Shown here: piece by piece, positions 20,752 to 29,787 of the stretch
How the letters are laid out: the number at the start of each line of letters is the position of its first letter
Position numbering within the stretch: position 1 is the stretch's first letter
Origin: Hyphomicrobiales bacterium
GTDB lineage: Bacteria; Pseudomonadota; Alphaproteobacteria; Rhizobiales; Rhizobiaceae
Reading direction: 5' to 3'
Assembly (NCBI GenBank): GCA_017305935.1
Contig: JAFKJU010000011.1
Coordinates: 62,001-126,000, forward strand
Length of the DNA: 64,000 nt
Notes under the pieces: model-generated
Databases searched by the model: none
The model's input: only the letters and a program-made list of their open reading frames with translations
Told to the model about the DNA's origin: nothing
Made by a program: the position numbers and the translations under genes

Positions 20752-21879
20752 ATGACCGAAACATCCGCTGCCAAGCCCATTCCCGTGACCGTCCTCACCG
20801 GCTATCTCGGCGCCGGCAAGACGACGCTGCTCAACCGCATTCTGACCGAAGCTCACGGCAAGAAATATGCCGTCATCGTCAACGAGTTCGGCGAGATCGG
20901 CATCGACAACGACCTCATCGTCGAATCCGACGAAGAGATCTACGAAATGAACAATGGCTGCGTCTGCTGCACGGTGCGCGGTGACCTGATCCGCGTCGTC
21001 GAGGGCCTGATGCGCCGCCCCGGCCGCTTCGACGGCATCATCGTCGAGACAACCGGCCTGGCCGACCCCGTCCCCGTCGCCCAGACCTTCTTCATGGATG
21101 ACGACGTGCGCGCCAAGACCGAGCTCGACGCCGTCGTCGCCTTGGTCGACGCCAAGCACCTGCCGCTGCGCCTGAAGGACAGCCGCGAGGCCGAGGACCA
21201 GATCGCCTTCGCCGACGTCGTCGTCATCAACAAGACCGATCTCGTCTCGCCCGAGGACGTCGCCCGCATCGAGGATGTGGTGCGCGCCATCAACCCGTCC
21301 GCCCGCATCTACAAGACGACCCGCTCCGGCGTCGATCTCGCCCGCGTGCTGGACCAGGGCGCCTTCAACCTCGAACGTGCGCTGGAAAACGATCCGCACT
21401 TCCTCGACCATGACGAGCATGACCACGATCATGTCTGCGGCCCGGATTGCGACCACGATCACCACCATCATCATCACGATCATGACCACCATCACGATCA
21501 CGATCATGCCTGCGGGCCGGACTGCAATCACGAGCATCATCACCACCATGACCACGCGCCCTCGCCGATCCATGACGTGACGGTCAAGTCGGTGTCGCTG
21601 CGCGGCGGCGAGATGAACCCGGACCGCTTCTTCCCCTGGATCCAGAAGGTGACGCAGACCGATGGCCCGAACATCCTGCGCCTCAAGGGCATCATCGCCT
21701 TCAAGGGCGACGAGGAGCGTTATGTCGTCCAAGGCGTCCACATGATCATCGAGGGCGATCATCAGCGCCCGTGGAAGGAAAACGAACCGCGCGAGACGCG
21801 TCTCGTCTTCATCGGCCGCGACCTCGACCGCGAGAAGCTGGAACGCAGCTTCAAGGCCTGTGAGGCGACGGCCGGCTGA
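20752..21879 (+). CDS. COG0523 GTPase (CobW/ZNG1-type metal chaperone)
   Basis: 375-residue G3E GTPase. The P-loop GYLGAGKT is at residues 17-24, the metal-binding CxCC at Cys70-Cys73, and NKTD at 160-163. A low-complexity linker at about 217-268 holds more than twenty His residues and two CGPDC motifs, followed by the C-terminal CobW domain. Such proteins deliver zinc (or cobalt) to client metalloenzymes using GTP. The His-rich linker suggests metal storage or loading. It is the first gene of a tight three-gene operon with the next two genes; no Zur-box was recognised upstream. Confidence 0.9.
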   Translation: MTETSAAKPIPVTVLTGYLGAGKTTLLNRILTEAHGKKYAVIVNEFGEIGIDNDLIVESDEEIYEMNNGCVCCTVRGDLIRVVEGLMRRPGRFDGIIVETTGLADPVPVAQTFFMDDDVRAKTELDAVVALVDAKHLPLRLKDSREAEDQIAFADVVVINKTDLVSPEDVARIEDVVRAINPSARIYKTTRSGVDLARVLDQGAFNLERALENDPHFLDHDEHDHDHVCGPDCDHDHHHHHHDHDHHHDHDHACGPDCNHEHHHHHDHAPSPIHDVTVKSVSLRGGEMNPDRFFPWIQKVTQTDGPNILRLKGIIAFKGDEERYVVQGVHMIIEGDHQRPWKENEPRETRLVFIGRDLDREKLERSFKACEATAG

Positions 21880-22239
21880 ATGGCCCGGCTGAAGGACACC
21901 GCAGGCGGAGCGCTGTGCATCGGCGACATCCTCCGCCTGCCGGAAAACTACGATCTCGGCCCCGGCTCCGCCCCGGTGGACCTGATGGTCTACGAACCGC
22001 AGGACGAGGACTGCGGGCTGGGCCTGCTGGTGATCTCCGGCTATAAGGCAGGGCTGGTCTATGCGCTTTTGCCACGCGAGTCCCTCAAGGACGGCATGCG
22101 GGCGCTGGACACCGACTGGCTGACGGAAAACTGGAACCGCTGGTTCTGCTATGAACATGGGGATGGAATGCGCGTGATCGATATAGACGGAGTCAGGGTT
22201 CTCGGCTGGGACAAACGGGTCATCGAGGCGCTCGCCTGA
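21880..22239 (+). CDS. Imm45-like small protein
   Basis: 119-residue soluble protein with no signal peptide. Segments GDILRLPENYDLG, VDLMVYEP, LLVISGYKAGLVYALLPRES and DTDWLTENWNRWFCYE resemble what I recall of the immunity protein 45 (Imm45) family of polymorphic toxin systems. Its ATG follows directly on the stop of the GTPase gene, and its stop shares one base with the ATG of the WD40 gene, so it is translated as part of that operon. No toxin gene is nearby. The family call is from memory and the function is unknown. Confidence 0.55.
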   Translation: MARLKDTAGGALCIGDILRLPENYDLGPGSAPVDLMVYEPQDEDCGLGLLVISGYKAGLVYALLPRESLKDGMRALDTDWLTENWNRWFCYEHGDGMRVIDIDGVRVLGWDKRVIEALA

Positions 22240-23228
22240 TGCCGACCGTCGCCCCCCTCGACATATCGGGCCACGTGCTCGCCACCGCCTTTCTCGGTGA
22301 CATCCCCTTCTTTGCCGCCGCCAGCGGCACGGTCCACCGTCTCGATGGCGGCGAAAAGGTCGTGGAGGCCCATGCCGGCCTGCTGACCGCCGTCCGCGAT
22401 CCGTGGTCGGCCTCTCTCCTGACCGGTGGCGAAGACGGCAAGGTGATGCGCATCGCCGCCGATGGCGCCACCTCGCTGCTGGCCGAAGCGCCGCGCAAAT
22501 GGATTGCGCAGGTCGCCGGCGGCCCGCAAGGCGCGGTCGCCTATGCCCATGGCAAGACCAGCTTCGTGCGGCTTGCCGACGGCACGACGCGCGAATTCCC
22601 GGAGACGCGCACCGTCGAAGGCCTCGCCTTCGCGCCGAAAGGTCTGCGCATCGCCGCCGCGCGCTACAATGGCGTGTCGCTGCATTGGGTGGCGACGCCG
22701 GGCCAGCCGCTGGATCTGGAATGGAAGGGCGCCCATACCGGCGTCACCTTTTCCCCCGACAACCGCTTCGTCGTCACCACCATGCAGGAAAACGCGCTGC
22801 ATGGCTGGAAGCTCGACGTCAAGCCGGGCACCGAGGCGCGCCACATGCGCATGTCCGGCTATCCGTCCAAGGTCAAATCGGTCTCCTGGTCGCCGAAGGG
22901 AAAGTGGCTCGCCTCCTCCGGTGCCCCGGCGGCGATCGTCTGGCCGTTTTCCGGCAAGGACGGCCCGATGGGCAAGGCGCCCCTGGAACTCGGCACCCGC
23001 GCCAACATCATGGTCACCAACGTCACCTTCCATCCCGCCGAAGAGGTGCTGGCCATCGGCTTCGTCGACGGCATGGTTCTCGGCGTGCGGATCGCCGATG
23101 GCAAGGAGGCGCTGCTGCGCCGCCCCGGCAAGGGCGCCATCACCTCCATGGCCTGGAGCGGCAACGGCCGCCTTCTCGCCTTCGCCTCCGAAGCCGGCGA
23201 TTGCGGCGTCATCGACATCAGCGCCTGA
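22239..23228 (+). CDS. WD40-repeat protein
   Basis: 329-residue predicted beta-propeller of about seven blades (for example VKSVSWSPKGKWLASSG, ITSMAWSGNGRLLAFASEAG) with no signal peptide, so probably cytoplasmic. It overlaps the preceding gene by one base. WD40 genes next to COG0523 GTPases occur in alphaproteobacteria, and the protein may be a scaffold or client adaptor for the metal chaperone; that role is inferred from context only. Confidence 0.8.
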   Translation: MPTVAPLDISGHVLATAFLGDIPFFAAASGTVHRLDGGEKVVEAHAGLLTAVRDPWSASLLTGGEDGKVMRIAADGATSLLAEAPRKWIAQVAGGPQGAVAYAHGKTSFVRLADGTTREFPETRTVEGLAFAPKGLRIAAARYNGVSLHWVATPGQPLDLEWKGAHTGVTFSPDNRFVVTTMQENALHGWKLDVKPGTEARHMRMSGYPSKVKSVSWSPKGKWLASSGAPAAIVWPFSGKDGPMGKAPLELGTRANIMVTNVTFHPAEEVLAIGFVDGMVLGVRIADGKEALLRRPGKGAITSMAWSGNGRLLAFASEAGDCGVIDISA

Positions 23229-23232
23229 TTGT

Positions 23233-25791
23233 TCAGAGCTTCCCGACGCGCTTCAGGGTGCGCCGGATCGCCGCCATCAGCACTTCGGCATCATAGGGTT
23301 TGCGCACCACCGGCACGGTCTCCATGCTCGGCGGCAGGATCGAGGTTTCGCCATAGCCGGTGGCGAACAGGAACGGGATGCCCCGCCGCGCCAGTTCCTC
23401 GGCGACCGGCAGCGAGGTTGTCGCGCCAAGATTGAGGTCGAGCACGGCGATATCGGGCATCAGCACGTCGAGGCGATGCAAAGCGTCCATGGCCGATCCC
23501 GTCGTCGTCACCCGGCTGATGCCGTGGTCGGCCAGCATGCTTTCGACGTCGAGCGCGATCAGCATCTGGTCCTCGACCAGCAGAAGCTGGATATCGGCAA
23601 GCGATTCCGCGTCTCCCGCCGTCACCGCCATCGCCGGCCTGTCGGCGGCCGGAAGGGCGTCGCTTTCGGCGATTTCCGAGACATGGCGGCGCGGCAGCAG
23701 GAAATGCGCCCGCAACCCGTCGCGGGCATAGGCGACATCGCTCTCGCCGCCGAGATCGTAGGGTACGCTGCGATCGATCAGCACGGTGCCGAACCCGTGG
23801 CGCTTTGGCGGCTCGACCGGCGGGCCGCCGCTTTCGCGCCATTCCAGCCGGCAATCCTTCTCTGCCGTCAGCGCCCAGGCGACGTCGAGCCGCCCGCCGG
23901 AGATCGACAGCGCCCCATATTTGGCGGCATTGGTGGAGAGTTCGTGCAGCACCAGCGCCATCACCGAAAAGGCGCGGCTGTCGAGCCAGACCGGCGGGCC
24001 GCTGAAGGTGATCGCCGCCGACTGGTTGCGATAGGGCGTTAGTTCCGCATTGAGCAGGTCGGCGAGCAGTCCGCCGCCGTCGCTGCGCACAACCTGGTCA
24101 TGGGCAAAGGACAGGGCCTGGATGCGCCCCTTCAGCGACGTGACGTAATCGCTAAGCGCCCGCTGCTCGCTGACGGGATGGCCGACCAGCGACTTGATGA
24201 CCGAAAGAATGTTCTTGACCCGGTGGTTCAGTTCCTCGTTGAGCATCCGCTGGCGCACGTCGGCCTTGCGGCGCTCGTCGGCGATCATCTCGTTGTGGCG
24301 CAGCACGATCTCGACCAGCGCACCGCGGATCGCCTCGGCGATCTCGCGGTCGGCATCCGTCCAGGGCTCGGCGCGCATATGCACCTCCTCCTTCCAGATG
24401 GCGAAGCTCTTGCGTGGCGTCAGCCGGTCGCCGAGCGGACCGGTCTCATAGGTCTTGCTGGGATTTCCGGCCCAGTCCAGCGTCTGCACCACCTCGCGGC
24501 GGAAGAAGAACAGGTAGTCGCGCGCCATCTGCGACAGCGGCACGATCAGCACGCCGGAGACGTCCTTGTAGTAATCCTCGGCCTGCGAAAGTCGTTGCGA
24601 CAGGGCGTGCGTTCCCCAGATGCGCCCTTCGGTCACCTCGCCGGCGAAGCGCGCAAGCGCGGGAACCGCCGCCGACGGCGGGGTGACGCCGATGCCGCTC
24701 CAGATGCCGTTCATCCACAGCCCGGCACCGTCGCACGGCACAAGCGCGGCGATATCGGCGATGCGCTCGCGCAGAAGTTCGTCGACCTCGCCGTAATGCG
24801 AGGCGAACTGCACGAAACGGTCGAGCGACATCCGCGCCTGCCGGGCGTTTTCCAGCTTGCGCTGCTGCTGCAGGGCATTGAGATGCAGCGAGAAGAATTC
24901 GCCGAACATTTCCGCCGCGACCCGCTCGGCCATCGGCAGCACATGCGGCGTATAATGATGGCAGGCGATCAGGCCCCAGAGCGCCCCGTCGATGATGATC
25001 GAGATCGACATCGAGGCGGAGACGCCCATGTTGCGCAGATATTCGAGATGGATCGGCGAGACACTGCGCAGATGCGCATAGGAGAGGTCGAGCGGCTCGC
25101 CGGCGCTGTCTTCCTGCGGCTCGATGCGCACCGCCGCCCCCGCGGCATTGGAAATGATGCGGATGGTGTTGCGCAGGTAAAGCGCCCGCGCCTGGCGTGG
25201 AATGTCGCTGGCCGGAAAATACTGGCCGAGAAAGCTTTCGAGATCGCCGCGCTTGGCCTCGCTGACCACCTGCCCCGCCCCGTCATGGCCGAAGCGGTAG
25301 ACCATGACGCGGTCGTAGCCGAGCAGCCCGCGCACGAGGCGGGCGCCATCGCGCAGCATGGCGGGTATGTCGGAGGCCCGCGTCAGGCGCCCGATCATCT
25401 CGCGCATCAGCGCCAGCGGCTGGCGCGCTTCCGGACCGGCCGGCTCGAACTCGAAGATGACCGTGGAGCGGAAACGATGGGCGGCGACATCGAAATGCGC
25501 GCCGTTGGCGAGCGCCAGATTGAACAGCAGCGCCGGACGCTCCGGCACGGAGGCGGTCGCCAGCGCGTTGCGCAAATCATGCGCCGCCTTGTCGCCGATC
25601 AGGTCGGACAGCGCCGCCCCATTGATCGCGCCGCCGAGGCCGAGCATGGCCGCGGCATTGAGCGAATGGCGCACGACGGTGCCGCCGCGGTCGTCGCAGG
25701 CCAACATGCAGCCATGCGTCTGGATGCTGCCGGGAATGTGGATGGGTTCGCGATCGCAATTGCTGAGATCGATGGTGCGGTCATGCAGCAT
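23233..25791 (-). CDS. Bacteriophytochrome HWE-family histidine kinase with receiver domain
   Basis: 852 residues: PAS, GAF and PHY photosensory modules, HWE kinase, and a C-terminal receiver. Cys12 in NCDREPIHIPGSIQTHG is the biliverdin attachment site, PASDIP (193-198) and His248 (SPIHLEYLR) are chromophore-pocket residues, and TPRKSF (458-463) is the PHY tongue. The kinase has His523 (LNHRVKN), the ELSTNAAKYG N-box and the WRE motif at 651-653 that defines HWE kinases. Asp785 in VLDLNLG is the receiver phosphoacceptor. I start at 25791, overlapping the heme oxygenase gene by 11 bases; starts up to 25848 are possible. Confidence 0.92.
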   Translation of the reverse strand: MLHDRTIDLSNCDREPIHIPGSIQTHGCMLACDDRGGTVVRHSLNAAAMLGLGGAINGAALSDLIGDKAAHDLRNALATASVPERPALLFNLALANGAHFDVAAHRFRSTVIFEFEPAGPEARQPLALMREMIGRLTRASDIPAMLRDGARLVRGLLGYDRVMVYRFGHDGAGQVVSEAKRGDLESFLGQYFPASDIPRQARALYLRNTIRIISNAAGAAVRIEPQEDSAGEPLDLSYAHLRSVSPIHLEYLRNMGVSASMSISIIIDGALWGLIACHHYTPHVLPMAERVAAEMFGEFFSLHLNALQQQRKLENARQARMSLDRFVQFASHYGEVDELLRERIADIAALVPCDGAGLWMNGIWSGIGVTPPSAAVPALARFAGEVTEGRIWGTHALSQRLSQAEDYYKDVSGVLIVPLSQMARDYLFFFRREVVQTLDWAGNPSKTYETGPLGDRLTPRKSFAIWKEEVHMRAEPWTDADREIAEAIRGALVEIVLRHNEMIADERRKADVRQRMLNEELNHRVKNILSVIKSLVGHPVSEQRALSDYVTSLKGRIQALSFAHDQVVRSDGGGLLADLLNAELTPYRNQSAAITFSGPPVWLDSRAFSVMALVLHELSTNAAKYGALSISGGRLDVAWALTAEKDCRLEWRESGGPPVEPPKRHGFGTVLIDRSVPYDLGGESDVAYARDGLRAHFLLPRRHVSEIAESDALPAADRPAMAVTAGDAESLADIQLLLVEDQMLIALDVESMLADHGISRVTTTGSAMDALHRLDVLMPDIAVLDLNLGATTSLPVAEELARRGIPFLFATGYGETSILPPSMETVPVVRKPYDAEVLMAAIRRTLKRVGKL

Positions 25792-26341
25792 GGCGGGCGC
25801 CGTCTTCGAAGGCGTGGGCGGCGTGGCGAAAGACATCGCCCGCTGCATCTACCGCGCCGTCCAGGTCGAAATCGGCCATGCCATCGAGAATCGCCAGAAA
25901 GCCGCGCCAGTTCTCGAGCCCGTTCGCCTGCCGCGCCAGGTGCCGGGCGCCGAATGTTTCCGACAGCCCGAGCCCCTGCGCCCGCGCGTAGAGCACGCGC
26001 GCGCCGAGCGAGGAGCCTTCGAGCACATACAGCGCACCCGCCAGCCGCGAACGATCGGCGAGGTCGAAAACGACGGAAAAGCCGGAGCGCTGGTTGAGCT
26101 GCAGGTCATCGAGATCGGCCGCCGCCAGCGACGCGACCGCTTGCGGGCGCCAGCCGCCGAACGTCGATGGCCATGCCATGCCCGTCAGTCCAACCTCCAC
26201 ATCCGCCCGGAAACGGTGAATGCCGCAGAGATAGCGGCCGTAATCCTGTGTCGTCTCGAAGGATCCGACCGCCGCATCGACGGCGGCATGAAGATGGGAT
26301 GTGCGTTCCCGAAGAGAGAAGCGCCGTTTTGAAACCTGCAT
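25781..26341 (-). CDS. bphO: Biliverdin-producing heme oxygenase
   Basis: 186-residue heme oxygenase. His18 (LRERTSHLHAAVD) is the expected proximal heme ligand, and GALYVLEGSSLGARVL is the conserved distal-helix region. It opens heme to biliverdin, the chromophore of the phytochrome encoded next. The coding regions overlap by 11 bases (ATGCTGCATGA), so enzyme and apoprotein are translationally coupled. Confidence 0.9.
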   Translation of the reverse strand: MQVSKRRFSLRERTSHLHAAVDAAVGSFETTQDYGRYLCGIHRFRADVEVGLTGMAWPSTFGGWRPQAVASLAAADLDDLQLNQRSGFSVVFDLADRSRLAGALYVLEGSSLGARVLYARAQGLGLSETFGARHLARQANGLENWRGFLAILDGMADFDLDGAVDAAGDVFRHAAHAFEDGARHAA

Positions 26342-26363
26342 GAAAACTCTTGGGCGTTACCGA

Positions 26364-26390
26364 AACAAGGCCGTGTCACAGGACACGGCC
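26364..26390 (-). terminator. Hairpin between the GNAT gene and bphO
   Basis: GGCCGTGTC (26369-26377) and GACACGGCC (26382-26390) form a 9-bp stem; on the minus strand it is followed by TTGTTTCGG. It probably terminates the upstream GNAT transcript before the bphO gene. Confidence 0.55.
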
Positions 26391-26476
26391 CGACGCATAA
26401 CACACGAGCTCGCAAAAAGGTTCCCGCCGATCGCAGGTTTTTTCAATAGGCCACTCGGAGCGGGGTGCGGAGCCGA

Positions 26477-27040
26477 TCAGGCCCGCGCCCCGCTGGCGAC
26501 GATCACGCCGGCCGCGTCGTCCAGCCAGCCTTCGGTCAGTTCGAGGCCGAGGAAACGGCGGCGCTCGAAGGGGCCGGGCATGACCAGATGCCGCGCCTTG
26601 TCCGCGAAGAAGCCGAAACGCTCGTAATATTCGGGATCGCCGACGAGCAGGATCGCGCCATGGCCGCGCTGCTTGGCTTCAGCGATCGCCGCGCGCATCA
26701 AGGCGGCGCCGATACCCTGGCCCTCGCGCGCGGAATCGACCGCAAGCGGCCCAAGCAGCAGCGCTGCAACCGGCTGGCCGAGGCGATCGACGCCGGCCTC
26801 GACATGCCACAGCCGCACGGTTGCGACGACCTCGCCCCCGACATCGCGGGCGACGAGAGACAGGCCTTCGGCGGCAAGCCGCCCCTTGCGCAACTTTTCC
26901 GACGACTTGCGCCGGCGGTTCGGCCCCATGGCCCGGTCGAGCAGGGATTCCCGCGCCGCGACGTCGTCATGCGTCTCGCGGTCGATCAGATAAGCGGACG
27001 GCGCGGACACCGCGCGCACGGAATTGAAAACAGCGGCCAT
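26477..27040 (-). CDS. GNAT-family N-acetyltransferase (YhbS-like)
   Basis: 187 residues. The acetyl-CoA binding motif A lies in LAVDSAREGQGIGAALMRAA (R/Q-x-x-G-x-G/A pattern), followed by LLVGDPEYYERFGF, typical of YhbS-like acetyltransferases. AGGAGG six bases before ATG 27040 fixes the start. The substrate is unknown. It lies 134 bases downstream of the ornithine decarboxylase gene, but a terminator stands between them, so co-transcription is unlikely. Confidence 0.85.
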   Translation of the reverse strand: MAAVFNSVRAVSAPSAYLIDRETHDDVAARESLLDRAMGPNRRRKSSEKLRKGRLAAEGLSLVARDVGGEVVATVRLWHVEAGVDRLGQPVAALLLGPLAVDSAREGQGIGAALMRAAIAEAKQRGHGAILLVGDPEYYERFGFFADKARHLVMPGPFERRRFLGLELTEGWLDDAAGVIVASGARA

Positions 27041-27095
27041 GTCGGCCTCCTGCACCAAGACTGCCGCCACAAGCGGTCATCGGAACTGTCGGGTG

Positions 27096-27115
27096 GAAAA
27101 ACCCCGAAAACGGGG
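27096..27115 (-). terminator. Terminator of the ornithine decarboxylase gene
   Basis: On the minus strand a CCCCG/CGGGG stem with TTTT loop is followed by TTTTT, a canonical intrinsic terminator. A second, larger hairpin (GGCATCGCC 27123-27131 with GGCGATGCC 27143-27151) lies between it and the stop codon. Confidence 0.8.
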
Positions 27116-27174
27116 CAGCATCGGCATCGCCACCCGTGGGAGGGCGATGCCGGAATGGCCTGAAGCCAGGCCTG

Positions 27175-28308
27175 TCAGATAACGTAGGCCTTGAGCGGCT
27201 CGAAGCCGTTGAACGCCACGGCCGAGTAGGTCGTGGTGTAGGCGCCGGTGCCTTCGATCAGGATCTCGTCACCGATGCTGAGCGAGAGCGGCAGCGGGTA
27301 GAGGTTCTTTTCGTAGAGCACGTCGGCCGAATCGCAGGTCGGGCCGGCGATGACGCAAGGCTCCATTTCGTCGCCGTCGCGCTTGGTGCGGATCGGGTAA
27401 CGGATGGCTTCGTCCATGGTTTCGGCGAGGCCGCCGAACTTGCCGATGTCGAGGAAGACCCAGCGCGCGTCGTCATTGTCGGACTTGCGCGAGATCAGAA
27501 CGACTTCCGCCTTGATGACGCCGGCATTGCCGACCATGCCGCGGCCCGGCTCGATGATGGTCTTCGGGATGTTGTTGCCGAAGTGCTTGCGCAGCGCAGC
27601 GAAGATCGCCTTGCCATAGGCTTCCGCCGCCGGCACGTCACGTAGGTACTTGGTCGGGAAACCGCCGCCCATGTTGACCATCTTCAGGTGGATGCCCTGC
27701 TTGGCAAGCTGTGCGAAGACGCGCTTGGCATCGGCGAGCGCCGAATCCCAGGCTTCGACGCGCAGCATCTGCGAACCGACATGGAACGACACACCGTAGG
27801 ACTCCAGGCCGAGCTGGTGAGCATAGACGAGCACGTCGACGGCCATCTGCGGCACGCAGCCGAACTTGCGCGACAGCGGCCATTCCGCGCCTTCGCCATC
27901 GGTCAGGACGCGGCAGAACACGCGCGCACCCGGAGCGGCACGGGAAATCTTCTCGACTTCCTCATGGCTGTCGACGGCGAACAGGTCGACGCCGAGCGCA
28001 TGCGCACGCGCGACGTCGCGCTCCTTCTTGATGGTGTTGCCGAAGGAGATGCGGTCGGCGGTGGCGCCGGCGTCGAGCGCCATCTGGATCTCGGCGACCG
28101 AGGCGCAATCGAAGCTCGAGCCCATGGAGGCGAGCAGCGACAGGATTTCCGGAGCCGGGTTGGCCTTGACGGCATAATAGATGGCGCTGTCCGGCATCGA
28201 GTGACGGAAAGCCTGGTAATTGTCGCGCACGACATCCAGATCGACCACGAGGCAGGGGCCTTCCGGACGGCGGGTGTTGATGAAGTCGAGGATGCGGGCG
28301 GTGGTCAT
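27175..28308 (-). CDS. Ornithine (or lysine/ornithine) decarboxylase, fold III PLP type
   Basis: 377-residue alanine-racemase-fold decarboxylase. Lys48 in YYAVKANP forms the PLP aldimine, EPGRGMVG (253-260) binds phosphate, and Cys325-Asp326 in GPTCDSADVLYE is the active-site contribution from the partner subunit. It converts ornithine to putrescine and CO2. Rhizobial homologues are annotated Odc or bifunctional lysine/ornithine decarboxylase. It is monocistronic, with a long structured 5' leader (see 28320-28720) and a strong terminator. Confidence 0.92.
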   Translation of the reverse strand: MTTARILDFINTRRPEGPCLVVDLDVVRDNYQAFRHSMPDSAIYYAVKANPAPEILSLLASMGSSFDCASVAEIQMALDAGATADRISFGNTIKKERDVARAHALGVDLFAVDSHEEVEKISRAAPGARVFCRVLTDGEGAEWPLSRKFGCVPQMAVDVLVYAHQLGLESYGVSFHVGSQMLRVEAWDSALADAKRVFAQLAKQGIHLKMVNMGGGFPTKYLRDVPAAEAYGKAIFAALRKHFGNNIPKTIIEPGRGMVGNAGVIKAEVVLISRKSDNDDARWVFLDIGKFGGLAETMDEAIRYPIRTKRDGDEMEPCVIAGPTCDSADVLYEKNLYPLPLSLSIGDEILIEGTGAYTTTYSAVAFNGFEPLKAYVI

Positions 28309-28319
28309 GGTCTTGATTC

Positions 28320-28720
28320 CCCAAACGGTTCGAAGCTCCGGAAACCGGAGGACAAAGTGCCGTCAACGCCTCGCGCGGACCCGGCCGATGGAGACCCCGG
28401 AATCCTTGCGAGCGCATGAACAGCGCGATGATGAACCAACGCCACACAAGCAGCATGGTTCGGCTTTGTCTGCCATGGATTGGAGGGGATATCCCAACCG
28501 CACGTCCGGCAATGAAGGTGTGCCTCTTCAGTAACCCCGGCTGATGGAAAGCCGGCAGACACCAGAAAGGCCCGCACCGTCGTTGCTTCAAGGTGTCCTC
28601 GCATTTCCCGGTTGGCCGGAATAGCGACTGGAGCGGTTAGTTCCAGGTACCTTACCGATTTCCTCACCACATCGAGGGTCGGCGGACACCCACAGGCACG
28701 TGCGACTTTGGGCAAGCGCG
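28320..28720 (-). promoter_or_regulatory. Structured 5' leader of the ornithine decarboxylase gene, speF RNA motif candidate
   Basis: The 528 bases between the decarboxylase start and the divergent LysR gene hold no convincing protein gene. About 400 of them form a leader rich in nested hairpins, for example CTCCGGAAACCGGAG close to the start, CCGGCTTTCCATCAGCCGG (minus strand) and GGAACTAACCGCTCC. Alphaproteobacterial speF/odc genes carry a conserved leader called the speF motif, and segments such as GGACACCTTGAAGCAACGAC agree with what I remember of it. Boundaries are approximate and not confirmed by a covariance search. Confidence 0.65.
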
Positions 28721-28836
28721 GATGTAAGAATATTCGACGTCATAATCAAGCGGTTTTTTAACCGGATGCGGGAATTTTTTATTGAACGACGCGAGCGGTT
28801 TGTTCACTATTCCTTAACCATAGAGGAGAACGACTT

Positions 28837-29730
28837 TTGGACACGCTGACGCGCATTCGCGCCTTTATCGACGTCGTCGAGGCGGAGGGTTTTTCCGCAG
28901 CGGCGCGCAAGGTCGGCCGCTCCAAGGCGCTGCTGTCGAAATATGTGCGCGAGTTGGAGGACGAGCTCGGCGCCCTGCTGCTCAACCGCACCACGCGGCA
29001 ATTCTCGCTGACCGAGGCCGGCCATACCTATTACCGCACCGCCTCCGATATCCTCAAGGAAATCGACAACCTCGCCGACCTGGTGCGCGAGAACAACACC
29101 GACCTCAAGGGCAAGCTTCGTATCTCGGCGCCGCGCACCTATGTCGATGCCGAGATCGGCCAGTCGCTGATCGATTTCGCCATCGCCCACCCGGATCTGT
29201 CCCTGGAAATCCTCTCCGAGGACAGATTCGTCGACCTGATCGAGGAGGGTTTCGACGTCGCCATCCGCATCACCCGGCTGGAGGATTCCGGTATGATCGC
29301 GCGCAAGCTGTCCGATTTCCGGGTGTTCATCTGCGCCACGGCGGAGTTCGTCGCCGCCCATCCCGGGCTCGATCATCCGGGCGGCCTGGCCGGCGTGCCC
29401 TTCATCATCGACACCAACACCCGCTCGCACAACAATATCCGCTTCGCCGAGAAGGACGGAACGATCTTCTCGGTGCCGGTCTCCGGGCCGATCGAGGTCA
29501 ACAGCCCGCAGGCGACGCTGCGCGCCGCCCGCGCCGGCCTCGGCGTCGCAGCCGTGCCGGATTTCATCGCCAAGCCGCTCATCGACAGCGGCGAGATGGT
29601 GTCGCTGTTTGCCGATTACCTGCCGACCGATCGCGGCATCTATGCCGTTTATCCGCACCGGCGTTATCTGCCGGCTAAGGTTCGCACCTTCGTGGATTTC
29701 CTCTCGAACTGGTTCCGCAAGCGGGCCTGA
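28837..29730 (+). CDS. LysR-family transcriptional regulator
   Basis: 297 residues: N-terminal winged helix (SAAARKVGRSKALLSKYVREL) and a substrate-binding-like effector domain (LRISAPRTYVDAEIGQSL, VAIRITRLEDSGMIARKL). The start is TTG at 28837, supported by GAGGAG eight bases upstream. It is divergent from the decarboxylase leader, but no LysR site was recognised and the target is unknown. Confidence 0.88.
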   Translation: MDTLTRIRAFIDVVEAEGFSAAARKVGRSKALLSKYVRELEDELGALLLNRTTRQFSLTEAGHTYYRTASDILKEIDNLADLVRENNTDLKGKLRISAPRTYVDAEIGQSLIDFAIAHPDLSLEILSEDRFVDLIEEGFDVAIRITRLEDSGMIARKLSDFRVFICATAEFVAAHPGLDHPGGLAGVPFIIDTNTRSHNNIRFAEKDGTIFSVPVSGPIEVNSPQATLRAARAGLGVAAVPDFIAKPLIDSGEMVSLFADYLPTDRGIYAVYPHRRYLPAKVRTFVDFLSNWFRKRA

Positions 29731-29787
29731 CGCAATTCCGTCCAAGTCTCGCCCGAGAAAAGGCGACCGATTCTCAAGGCTTCCTCG

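Noticed and set aside
21400-21560. Short tandem DNA repeat resembling a CRISPR or satellite
   Set aside because: It is coding His codons (CAT/CAC) in the GTPase linker, in frame and without spacers.
28305-28715. 136-codon open frame inside the decarboxylase leader
   Set aside because: No ribosome-binding site, odd composition, and it coincides with conserved-looking RNA hairpins; more likely a structured leader than a protein gene.
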